A DNA stretch of 64,000 nt. Origin: Methanolobus sp. (lineage in GTDB: Archaea; Halobacteriota; Methanosarcinia; Methanosarcinales; Methanosarcinaceae). The position numbers were made by a program, and so were the translations under genes. The first letter of the stretch is position 1. The number at the start of each line of letters is the position of its first letter. The notes below the pieces were generated by a model, which had not been told where the DNA came from, did not search any database, and saw only the letters and a list, made by a program, of their open reading frames with translations. The stretch is taken from NCBI RefSeq assembly GCF_016278385.1, contig NZ_JADQBY010000002.1, forward strand, positions 1 to 64,000, written 5' to 3'. Of this stretch, positions 43,345 through 53,000 are shown one piece after another.

Positions 43345-43893
43345 CTACCTGGTAGACGATCTGTCAAAGAAGATGTTCTTCCCCTTGACACTCAACGGAA
43401 CAGCCATTGCAACATCTGCATCTATCATATCAAAGTAGCATGCAGCAGCACCTGCTGAATACATGATTCTGTTATCGACGCACAGGTCTTTTGCTTTTGC
43501 AACCGCAGAGCCAACAGCAATTCCAAGGTCCACGTATTTTATCATGCAATGCGGACCTGTAAACTCTACCTTGACCTTTTTGTTCTCAAGCATTTCCTTA
43601 CATGTCTTAAATCCGCATGCTCCGCAGTTAAGTGAGCTAACACCAGAAGACTTCAGGCCGATAAGAACCAATAAATCAGCATCCCTTACATTCTTTGCAT
43701 CCCGTATCAGGAACTTCATATCCTTGATTTCGCTGAGCTCTTCCATTTTATCCGCAAGATACATTCTTTCATCATCATGCACCAGAAAGGTAACGATATC
43801 ATCGACACCTTTTCCCTTGGGTGCGGTCCTTGCAGCTACAAGAATAGTCTTTGCAAGTGATTCAAGTACCTCGTTTTCAGGATTTTGTTTCAT
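43345..43893 (-). CDS. DUF2148 iron-sulfur protein
   Basis: 182 residues of the DUF2148 (ferredoxin-domain-containing) family. It opens with A-K-T-I-L-V-A-A-R-T-A-P-K-G-K-G. It has the cysteine cluster N-C-G-A-C-G-F-K-T-C near residue 110 followed by P-H-C about 22 residues later, and the second half contains A-K-D-L-C-V-D-N-R-I-M-Y-S. The family is widespread in anaerobes and uncharacterised; an Fe-S cluster is likely. Located between the COG0523 GTPase and the FmdE-like gene, all in one direction. Confidence 0.88.
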   Translation of the reverse strand: MKQNPENEVLESLAKTILVAARTAPKGKGVDDIVTFLVHDDERMYLADKMEELSEIKDMKFLIRDAKNVRDADLLVLIGLKSSGVSSLNCGACGFKTCKEMLENKKVKVEFTGPHCMIKYVDLGIAVGSAVAKAKDLCVDNRIMYSAGAAACYFDMIDADVAMAVPLSVKGKNIFFDRSSTR

Positions 43894-43985
43894 AAAAAAG
43901 AAAACGTTTCAATGATATTTATTCATTGAGATGAAAATAGTAATACATGACAGAAATTATTTGTCCTGCCAAAAAACTATGCCAG

Positions 43986-45038
43986 TTAAATATCCAAAGT
44001 TATCAATTTGGGTTCATCATGTGCCTGGAAACTGATTTTCTCAAAAGAAATACTTTCCTTTTCCAGAATATCCTGTATGCATTCATCAACAATCCCCACA
44101 AGTTCTTCCTTCTGGACTTTCGTTACCGCACTGAGGAACTTGAGATGCTCTTCCCCATCTCCTTTTTCATCAAGTATTTCAACAACCGGTTCACCTTCGG
44201 AAGATGTCAGGCTGCCCTTGATAAGACCGTCCTTGAACTTGAAACTGATCTTAACATGACCTATGAACTCAGGATTTATCAGTTTCACTTTATCCCTTAT
44301 ATCCATTAAAATATGGACCAGCATTGTTGTGGCATTATCAGGATGCATAGCTTCCGACTTGATGGAATACTCACCTGCATAGGCACCCACACCTGAAACC
44401 TCCATGGAGTTCAGGTCCTCACGTTCCTGATGTATCTCACTTTCACCTGTCAGCAGGTCCATGAATCTCTCGAATTTCTCATCTGCATTCTTTGCTGAGA
44501 ATTCAACAACAATTGCATCAGGATTTATTCCAAGGACCATCTGAGTTGAAGTTGCAATGGCTTCACTGTCAACAAGGTCTATCTTATTGATACAAACAAT
44601 TTCGGATTCCTTAATCTGGCTTTCAATAAACCTTGGGATCTGTTTCCATTCAACACCAAACCTGCTGGCATCAACTATGGAAACCACCGGAGCGAATGAG
44701 ACCTCACCCAGATCCATGAGTTCTATATGCTCCTTGATCTGAAGAGGGAAAGCAATTCCCGTCGGCTCGATAATAACAACATCAGGCTCATAATCCTCAA
44801 TAATGGTTTGCAGTGTGAATTCCATGCTTATTTTAAGGGAACAGCAAATACAGCCACTTGTAAGCTCTTTTGTCACAAGACCACTGCTTGATATTGTCTC
44901 ACCATCTACTCCAACCTCACCAACCTCATTAACAATTATGGCTAGTTTGTGCCCTTTATCGATCAGATGTTTAGCAAGATTCCTTAAAGTAGTTGTTTTT
45001 CCGCTGCCGAGAAAACCACCTATGATTATCACTTTCAT
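43986..45038 (-). CDS. CobW/COG0523 family GTPase (metallochaperone-like)
   Basis: A 350-residue G3E-family GTPase: P-loop G-G-F-L-G-S-G-K-T-T at 6-15, the metal-binding C-I-C-C motif in T-S-G-C-I-C-C-S-L near residue 64, I-E-P-T-G and the guanine-recognition N-K-I-D. Such proteins deliver metals or cofactors to target enzymes. The long C-terminal half (200-350) differs from CobW and may recognise the target. The start at 45038 follows GGTGAAAAT. Probably the first gene of the group ending in TauE/SafE. Confidence 0.9.
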   Translation of the reverse strand: MKVIIIGGFLGSGKTTTLRNLAKHLIDKGHKLAIIVNEVGEVGVDGETISSSGLVTKELTSGCICCSLKISMEFTLQTIIEDYEPDVVIIEPTGIAFPLQIKEHIELMDLGEVSFAPVVSIVDASRFGVEWKQIPRFIESQIKESEIVCINKIDLVDSEAIATSTQMVLGINPDAIVVEFSAKNADEKFERFMDLLTGESEIHQEREDLNSMEVSGVGAYAGEYSIKSEAMHPDNATTMLVHILMDIRDKVKLINPEFIGHVKISFKFKDGLIKGSLTSSEGEPVVEILDEKGDGEEHLKFLSAVTKVQKEELVGIVDECIQDILEKESISFEKISFQAHDEPKLITLDI

Positions 45039-45180
45039 ATTTTCACCATGAATTAGCAGATATGAGAATTGTTGTCTGATCAAAGATACGATCCAAAGTA
45101 ATGATCAGATACCAGAACATACACCTATACTAAAAGAACTTACAAATAAATAGCCATTGAAATCTATCCGGATATAGGAG

Positions 45181-48100
45181 CTACTGATGTAAAGGAAGTC
45201 GAATGTGAATTATCGTTCCTTTTCCTTCCTTGCTTGTGGCATGGATATCACCTTTGTGGTCTTCAATTATCTTCTTGCAGATATAAAGACCAAGTCCGGT
45301 TCCCCCATACCTTCTTTTTACGGATGAATCCACCTGATAGAAGCGTTCGAAGAGTTTATGGATCTTGTCTGTGGGGATACCGATACCAGTGTCCTCCACA
45401 TTCACATAAAGAGAATCCTCTGTGGCATGTGCCGAAATAGTCACCTTGCCATTCTGCGGTGTGAATTTAATAGCATTATCTATCAGGTTGACAAAGACAT
45501 CCATCATCTTATCACGATCAGCAGGTACAGTGGGAAGGTCTGCAGAAATATCTTTTATCAGTTTAATACCCTTCCCTTCTGCCTGAAGTGCAAGATCCTG
45601 CATTGAATTATCAATAACATCCGACAGATTTATGTCCTCAAATGAATAATTCAGCTTTCCGGACTGTGCCCTGCTAAGATACAGCAGGGAATCCACAAGT
45701 CTGCGCAGACGTTCAGAGTTCCTGATAACAGTATCTTCAGCCTTTTTCTGCTGCTCGTTAACAGAACCCAGTGTCTCATCAGCTATCAACTGGCTATATC
45801 CCTGAATAGATGTAAGCGGTGTTTTGAACTCATGGCTTACATTGGACAGGAAATCATCTTTCATCCTGTCAAGGGACTTCAGTTCTTCATTCGCCTCTGA
45901 AAGCTCAGTATTTGCCTTTGATAATTTGGCATTTACCCTGGACAGCTCATCGGCATATTCCCGCAATGTCTCCTCGGCTCTTTTACGCTGTATAAGTCTC
46001 CACATGCCTTCCATGAACAATGTAAGCTGCCTTACATCGGATTTATCGTATTCTTCTTCTTTGTTCCCGACCCCTGCCGCACCAACTATTTTCTTGCCAT
46101 CGAATATGGGGATGTTCATGTAGCGTTTCATCCTGATATGCCCTTCAGGATAACCATGTTTCAACAAGTTAGGAGCATCAAAATCATTGATAACTATAGG
46201 CTTTTTCTGCCGAATGGACTCTCCCCAAAGACCTGTTTCCTCAAGTGGATATTCCAGCTTCTTTCCCCTGACCTTACATTCCTTCATTATATTCTTTGAC
46301 CAGGAATACACAGTAAGGACAGTCCCTTCATCATTCAGGAAAGCGAGATAACCAATCTTACTCTGGGTAAGCCTGACGGCCTCCTCCTGTACAAAATCAG
46401 CAATTTCCTTAAGAGAAGTACCAGTCAGCTGATTGATCTTCAAAAGGGCTTCAAGTCTCGATTCATCAAGACGTAAAGCCTCTTCTGCCTTTTTACGTAT
46501 GGAGATATCCCCAAAGATACCGATACCTCCAAGAAAAGTACCATCTTCTGCAACATTCGGACTGTAATCAGCCTTTAGATAGACATCCTTTCCACTGATG
46601 ACAGTACGATATTTCCCTTCAAAATGACCTGTTTTTCGGAAAAGAGCATCATTAATCGCCTTTTTCATCATCTTGTCAGTTATCTGTGTGACCATATTAA
46701 AACCGATGATATCTTCCTTATTCTGCAGACCTATTATCTGCAGGAATTTCTCATTGCAGTGAGTTACGATCCCTTCAGCATTGAACTGGAATATTCCCAG
46801 GGGAGAATTCTCAAAGATAAGGCGGTATTTTTTCTCAGCCTCAAGAACAGCGTCTTCTGCCTTTTTGCGTTCAGAAATGTCCTCAAATACCCCTATACCT
46901 CCAAGGAAAGTACCATCATCTGCAACATTCGGACTGTAGTCAGCCTTAATGTAAATAGTTACATCACTTGAAACTGTGTGGTATTCACCTTCAAAGTGTC
47001 CGACCTTCCTTGAGAGAACATCATCCACAGCTTTTTTCATCTTTGACTCTACAATTGACGCAACCATATCAAAACCTATAATGTCCTCTTTCTTCTGGAG
47101 TTGCATTATTTTCAGAAACTTCTCGTTGCAGTGGGTTATGATACCATTTTCATTAAAGTGAAAAAGCCCAAGTGGAGAATTTTCGAATATCATACGATAT
47201 TTTTTCTCAGAATCTAGTGCAGCTTCTTCAGCTTTTTTCCTTTCTGTGATATCAATGATTATACCCTGGTAATATGCAGGGTTGCCTTTTTCATCCCTTA
47301 TAAGGTACGACCTCTCCGTAACCCATCTGACTTCCTTGGATTTTGTTAGTAAGCGATACTCTTTTGAAAAGAACATTTTACCCTGGACCTCGAGCTGGGA
47401 AATATCTGTTCGGACATAATGCAGATCATCCGGATGAATTATGTCGCCATATTTCATTTGACCAGATATAAGATCATCAGAACTGAAACCGAACTGGGAA
47501 ATATTTTCGGAAACAAAAACCACTGGCCAATCCTCTTCAGCAATCCAGAGAAAAGCAACAACCGGACTTTCCCGGTAAATATCATCCAGCTTTTGAATGG
47601 ATTTGAACTTATCCCGCAGAATCTTATGATCGATCTTTTGTTCCACAAGCTTACCAACAGTACCGAGCATACCCTCATAATTACCTTCATCATCCGTTAG
47701 TGGAAGTAGAAAACCACTGTGATATATGAACTGGCCGTCTGGTTTCATGAAAGGGAAAATATCATAACTCCTTGAGTGAAGATTTTCCTTTGCTATCTGG
47801 AAAATATCGATGAAACTTAACTCACCCCCATCTGTATGAGGAGGTATGAAACTTGCCAGCTTTTTCCCGAGCACATCACTTTTTGATAGGCCAGAGATAG
47901 ATTCCATACCCTTGTTGAAGTAGACGATGTTATCATGCTTATCCACAGTCCAGACACCTGTCCAGACACTCTCAAGCATGTCATCAGGGAAGTGGGTTTC
48001 TTTCATGACTGTCTTGCATGAGGAGGAGCTTTGAAGCAGAGTCCACTTATCTTTCTTTTTTACGATCGTGCCATCGTGCATACCGATGACCGCAATTATC

Positions 48101-48624
48101 TCAGATCGTGTACGTGCTTCAAGTAAAAAAGCGAACAGACCAATAATGCCCTTCATTTTGATAAGTTCCATGGCCTTTTTTTCGTATTCAACAAAATGCT
48201 GCCAGGCATTTTCCCCCACAATGGTAAACTTATCGACTATCCGCAGACCATCATAACCTTCGGCTATTGCAATATCGTAGATCTCCTGCCATTTATTCAG
48301 ATCATGTTCTGAAACCGCACCTTCCCCTGCGATGTAACATTCATTGCAGGAGGTTAGCATAAGCTGTCCGCTTTCCAGATACTTATCCACATCCAGACCC
48401 GCATCCTTTAGTAACTTTTTTGCATTATCAGTGTCAAGCTGACCTGAAACTCCCCACAGGCAACACTCATTGTTACTAAAACCGGCATCAAAGAATGAAG
48501 CCACTATATCCACAAAATCTTCTGTTTTTTCGTACAGCAGGGAAAAAGAACTCCCCCGTGTTATATCTTCTATGAAATCAATTTCTGAATTGATAGTCTG
48601 GATGCTGATATTATAACCCCGCAT
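45181..48624 (-). CDS. MEDS-PAS(4)-GAF sensor histidine kinase
   Basis: A 1147-residue soluble kinase with no membrane span. Order: MEDS domain (about 20-180), PAS 1 (about 210-330), PAS 2 (350-470), PAS 3 (475-590), PAS 4 (600-720), GAF (735-880), coiled coil (880-920), HisKA with S-N-V-S-H-E-F-K-T-P-L (near 925), then HATPase with N-A-I-K-F-T, D-T-G-I-G-I and G-G-T-G-L-G-L. MEDS domains were named from methanogen and methylotroph sensors (DcmR, MsmS, RdmS). PAS 3 and 4 are near-copies, a recent internal duplication. No response regulator lies nearby. There is no strong Shine-Dalgarno before the ATG. Confidence 0.92.
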   Translation of the reverse strand: MRGYNISIQTINSEIDFIEDITRGSSFSLLYEKTEDFVDIVASFFDAGFSNNECCLWGVSGQLDTDNAKKLLKDAGLDVDKYLESGQLMLTSCNECYIAGEGAVSEHDLNKWQEIYDIAIAEGYDGLRIVDKFTIVGENAWQHFVEYEKKAMELIKMKGIIGLFAFLLEARTRSEIIAVIGMHDGTIVKKKDKWTLLQSSSSCKTVMKETHFPDDMLESVWTGVWTVDKHDNIVYFNKGMESISGLSKSDVLGKKLASFIPPHTDGGELSFIDIFQIAKENLHSRSYDIFPFMKPDGQFIYHSGFLLPLTDDEGNYEGMLGTVGKLVEQKIDHKILRDKFKSIQKLDDIYRESPVVAFLWIAEEDWPVVFVSENISQFGFSSDDLISGQMKYGDIIHPDDLHYVRTDISQLEVQGKMFFSKEYRLLTKSKEVRWVTERSYLIRDEKGNPAYYQGIIIDITERKKAEEAALDSEKKYRMIFENSPLGLFHFNENGIITHCNEKFLKIMQLQKKEDIIGFDMVASIVESKMKKAVDDVLSRKVGHFEGEYHTVSSDVTIYIKADYSPNVADDGTFLGGIGVFEDISERKKAEDAVLEAEKKYRLIFENSPLGIFQFNAEGIVTHCNEKFLQIIGLQNKEDIIGFNMVTQITDKMMKKAINDALFRKTGHFEGKYRTVISGKDVYLKADYSPNVAEDGTFLGGIGIFGDISIRKKAEEALRLDESRLEALLKINQLTGTSLKEIADFVQEEAVRLTQSKIGYLAFLNDEGTVLTVYSWSKNIMKECKVRGKKLEYPLEETGLWGESIRQKKPIVINDFDAPNLLKHGYPEGHIRMKRYMNIPIFDGKKIVGAAGVGNKEEEYDKSDVRQLTLFMEGMWRLIQRKRAEETLREYADELSRVNAKLSKANTELSEANEELKSLDRMKDDFLSNVSHEFKTPLTSIQGYSQLIADETLGSVNEQQKKAEDTVIRNSERLRRLVDSLLYLSRAQSGKLNYSFEDINLSDVIDNSMQDLALQAEGKGIKLIKDISADLPTVPADRDKMMDVFVNLIDNAIKFTPQNGKVTISAHATEDSLYVNVEDTGIGIPTDKIHKLFERFYQVDSSVKRRYGGTGLGLYICKKIIEDHKGDIHATSKEGKGTIIHIRLPLHQ

Positions 48625-48709
48625 ATCTGAAACGGATTAACAATTAATAATTTAAATCCCTATAAGTAAGAGTATTCAACTCTTATATTTAATTAATTAC
48701 ATCAGGCGC

Positions 48710-49894
48710 TTAGCCTGTGTAATATATCCTGTATATTTTCCCTGCATTGTCATCACTGACAAAAAGCGAGCCATCATCAGCAACTACAACATCAACTGGT
48801 CTGCCGCTGATCGTTGCAGCCCTGAGCCATCCTGTTGCGAAATCACTTACCTCCCGAGTGTCCATATCTATACTTACCACCTTGTAACCCGTGGGTTCCT
48901 GCCGGTTCCACGAACCGTGGAAACAGACGAAGAGATCACCCTGATACTCTTCCGGGAAACTGTCGCCGTCATAGAAAGTAAGACCAAGAGGTGCTGAATG
49001 TGCCTGCAGGTCTACAAAGCTCGGAATCTTCCCAGTATCATTACACAGGTTGCCGGTGTACTCGCCGGTATTAAAGTCGGTGTCATAGATGTTCTTACCA
49101 TAACATTCGGGCCAGCCATAGTCGCCACCTTCTGTTATATGGTTTATTTCATCAGGCGGCAAATCGTCACCAAGCCAGTCTCTTCCATTATCAGTGCCAT
49201 ACAGATCCCCGGTGAGCGGATGGAATGCCAGCCCGACCGAGTTTCGAAGCCCTTTTGCAAATACCGTAAAGTTGCTGCCGTCAAGATCACTCTTTGATAT
49301 GGCGGCTCTCATATCATTAGATTCATAACAGACATTACACGATGAACCAAGACTCAGGTAGAGTTCTCCATTATGGACCTTCACAGTCCTTGTATAATGT
49401 CCTCCTGTGGGAAGAGTGTCGATAAGCACTTGCAGACTACCCTCGTCTGCAACAAGGTCATTGTCATCATCTCTCACCCTAATGACCCTGCTTTCCTCTG
49501 CTATGTAAAACCAGCCATCATAATAGTCGGTACTGTGTGGATAATCGAGGTCCGATATGAACACCTGCACCTCGTCAGCCAAATTATCCCCGTTACGGTC
49601 CGGCAGTACAGCTATCAATCCTTTGTTAGGAATTGAAACGAAAAGAAGATCATCTTTTATCATCATCATACGAGGACCTGGAGATGGACCACCAAATGAA
49701 AGCAGTGTGCTTCCAAGGTCATCTGCATAAACATCAATAGCAAAAGCCGGTGGCAGGTCTATACCTTCAACCCCCGAACCCGTAACTGTCGGCCTCAATC
49801 CGAGATAGTTTGCCGAGAACACAACAAGAAAGACGATCACTATGAAAACAACAGCGATCCACCAAACCCTCAAACCGATCAATAATCGTGACAT
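48710..49894 (-). CDS. membrane-anchored PQQ-type sugar/sorbosone dehydrogenase-like beta-propeller protein
   Basis: 394 residues. An N-terminal transmembrane anchor (about 8-30) is followed by an extracytoplasmic beta-propeller of the soluble glucose/sorbosone dehydrogenase type: L-P-P-A-F-A-I-D-V-Y-A, G-L-R-N-S-V-G-L-A-F-H-P, G-D-Y-G-W-P-E-C-Y-G and C-F-H-G-S-W-N-R. PQQ is not known to be made by methanogens, so substrate and cofactor are open. A C-N-V-C pair near residue 185 could form a disulfide. The start at 49894 is preferred to a GTG at 49903. A 5-bp hairpin (CAGGC/GCCTG) overlaps the stop. Confidence 0.85.
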   Translation of the reverse strand: MSRLLIGLRVWWIAVVFIVIVFLVVFSANYLGLRPTVTGSGVEGIDLPPAFAIDVYADDLGSTLLSFGGPSPGPRMMMIKDDLLFVSIPNKGLIAVLPDRNGDNLADEVQVFISDLDYPHSTDYYDGWFYIAEESRVIRVRDDDNDLVADEGSLQVLIDTLPTGGHYTRTVKVHNGELYLSLGSSCNVCYESNDMRAAISKSDLDGSNFTVFAKGLRNSVGLAFHPLTGDLYGTDNGRDWLGDDLPPDEINHITEGGDYGWPECYGKNIYDTDFNTGEYTGNLCNDTGKIPSFVDLQAHSAPLGLTFYDGDSFPEEYQGDLFVCFHGSWNRQEPTGYKVVSIDMDTREVSDFATGWLRAATISGRPVDVVVADDGSLFVSDDNAGKIYRIYYTG

Positions 49895-50079
49895 TACAAC
49901 CACTGATAATTGTTATCGCTTGTAGAATAAAAAGGTTTCAGGAAATTAAGGAGAAAGTAACTGCCAATCATGTAGATATGCATGCGATCAGACGCATGCC
50001 AGATCGCTAACGTCATTACAAATAATTTTACAAAACAAAAAGTAATATATATACCTGGTACAAATTTTAAGATAGGATC

Positions 50080-53000
50080 ATGCCAAGAGATAAGAAGAAA
50101 CTAGAAAGTATCTTCAAAGTAGCACCCATCGGAATAGGTGTTGTAAAAGATCGCATACTTACAGAAGTAAATTCCCGAATATGCGAAATGATAGGATATG
50201 ACTACGATGAACTCGTAGGGTCCAGTTCCCGCATTTTGTACCCCAACCAGGAAGAATATGAATACGTAGGAAATGAAAAATATCAGCAGATATCAGAAAA
50301 TGAGACAGGTACCGTTGAGACAAAATGGAAGAGAAAGGACGGAAGAATTATAGATATCCTGTTATCTTCAACGCCAATCGATATTTCTAATCTCTCAGAA
50401 GGAATAACATTTACAGCCCTCGATATCACTGACCGTAAACAAGCAGAAGCCGAATTAATTAACAGGGAACAAAAATTCAGAGCACTTTACGACAATGCAC
50501 CTCTGCCATACCAATCACTTGATGAGAATGGACGTTTCATCGATGTGAATCCCGCATGGTTGGAAAAACTCGGTTACAAAAAGGGAGAAATCGTCGGCAG
50601 ATTATTTTCAGAATTACTGCATCCGGACTGGGCATCTGATTTTCACACAATTTTTGCACGATTCAAACTCATAGGGCATGGCAGTGACATACAGTACAAG
50701 GTCAGGCATAAAGATGGACACTATCTGCACGTTTCGTTCGAGGGAAGAATAGGATATCATCAGGATGGAACTTTTAAGCAGACATATTGTGTGTTCAAGG
50801 ATGTTACTGAACAAATCGAGTCCCAAGAGAAGATGCTGATGCTGGCAGGTGTGCTGAAAACGTCCCCTGCATCCATCATAATCCACGACTTTGAAGGAAA
50901 TATTCTGTTTGCAAATCAACGTATGTATATACTCCATGGATACCTGGAAAGTGAAATTGAGAATCTGAATCTGCAACTTATGTATGATCCGGATACTATC
51001 AGAAAGATACCGGAGAGAATACAGGAGACCAAAGATAAAGGTACAGTATCTTTTGAAGTATGTCATATTAAGAAAGATGGGACTAAATTTCCATTAAGTG
51101 TGAGTGCAAAAGTCATACCCTGGCATGGAAAGGAAGCTATTTTGAGCATTGCACTGGATATGACGGAACAAAAAAGGGTTGAAAATGAACTACAGGATGC
51201 CAGCGAACGTCTTCAGCTGGCCACTCGTGCCGGTGGTGTGGGTGTCTGGGACTACGACATTGTCAATAATAAAATAATTTATGATGAACAAATGACCAGT
51301 CTTTACAGAATCAATCGGGATGAATTTGATAACACATTAGAATCCTGGCTGGCACTTATTCATCCTGATGATCGTCTGGAAACGGAAAATGCCATGAAAA
51401 TGGCCCTTTATGGAGAAAATGAATACGACATCGAGTTCCGCATTGTACGACCGGACGATTCTATCCGTAATATCCGTGCTCTGGCCACCGTCCATCGTGA
51501 CGATTCCGGAATACCTGTACGTATGATCGGTACTAACTGGGACATTACAGCTCAGAAACATGCAGAAGAAGAACTGCGGGCAAGTGAGGAAAAGTTCAGG
51601 TTACTTGTCACCCAGATGCAACAGGGTATGGCTGTTCATGAAGTAATATGTGATGAATCCGGGGCGGTTGTAGATTACCGTTTCCTTGATGTTAATGAAG
51701 CTTTTGAAGATCTGACAGGTCTCAAAAAGGAAAGTATTCTTGGTAAGACAGTACTCGAGGTATTGCCAAATATAAAAGCATCCTTGATTGAAAAATACGG
51801 CCATGTTGCCCTGACCGGAGAGCCGCTATACCTCGAAGACTATGTATCCGAACTCGACCGATATTACGATGTGGTCGCCTATCAGACAGTTCCCGGGCAG
51901 TTTGCAAGCATTATTTCAGATATAAGTGAAAATAAAAAATATGAAGATGCTATGCGAGTAATTGCCGAGACATCTTCCTCTCGCGATGAGGACCTTTTTG
52001 CCGTACTTGTTCACCAGCTTGCACTCTCCCAAAAGCTGTACTGCGTATTCATTTCCAGTCTGGATACAGTGAGACCCGATACTGCTACAACACTTGCCGT
52101 ATGGATGGATGGAAAACTTTGTGATAATTTCAGTTATTCTCTTGAAGGAACCCCATGTCACGATGTTATGAATGGAGAAATGTGTTTCTATCCCTCAGAC
52201 ATCTACAAAAAATTCCCTGAGGACCATATGCTAGAGGAAATGAAAGCAGAGAGCTATTGGGGTACACCCTTGAGGGATAGTAAAGGAAAAACAATCGGAC
52301 TGATATCCGTTATCGACAACAAACCGTTAGACAAAAGTTCACACCTCCTATCACTTCTTAGTAGTTTTGCCTCTCGTGCAGCAGCTGAAATGGAACTTCA
52401 AATAGCTGAAAAAGAGATTGAAAAAAATGAGAAAGTGTTCAAACTGTTCTTTGACCAGGCAGCAGTAGGTGTTGCCCAGATATCCCTGGATGGACATTTC
52501 CTCAGGACCAACAAACGCTTCAGTGAAATAACCGGTTATTCGGTCGACGAGCTAATATCAGCAAATTTCAGAGATATAACTCATCCTGATGACCTGCACC
52601 TGGAAGATACATATATCCGGCAGATCATGGCAAAAGAAATGGATTCATATGAGATCGAAAAGCGCTACATTCATAAAGAAGGTCATATAGTATGGATTAA
52701 ATTATATTCGAATGTTATCAGAGGTAAAGATGATTCTGTACTTTATGCCACTGCAGTCATTGTTGACATAACTGATCAGAGAAAAGCAGAGGAAGCTCTA
52801 ATATATGCAAAAACCATTGCAGACGAATCGAACCGCATTAAAAGTGAAATGTTGAATAATGTCAGTCATGAACTCAGAACACCTTTGACTGCGGTAATAG
52901 GTTTTTCAGACCAGCTTCTTCATGGAACTCACAATAATCTTGATGAACAGCAAAAGACATATTTAGGATACATTCAGCAGAGCGGTGAAAACCTGCTATC

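Noticed and set aside
45181-48624. Sensor kinase as a transmembrane receptor
   Set aside because: No hydrophobic segment long enough to span the membrane is present; the N-terminus is a soluble MEDS domain.
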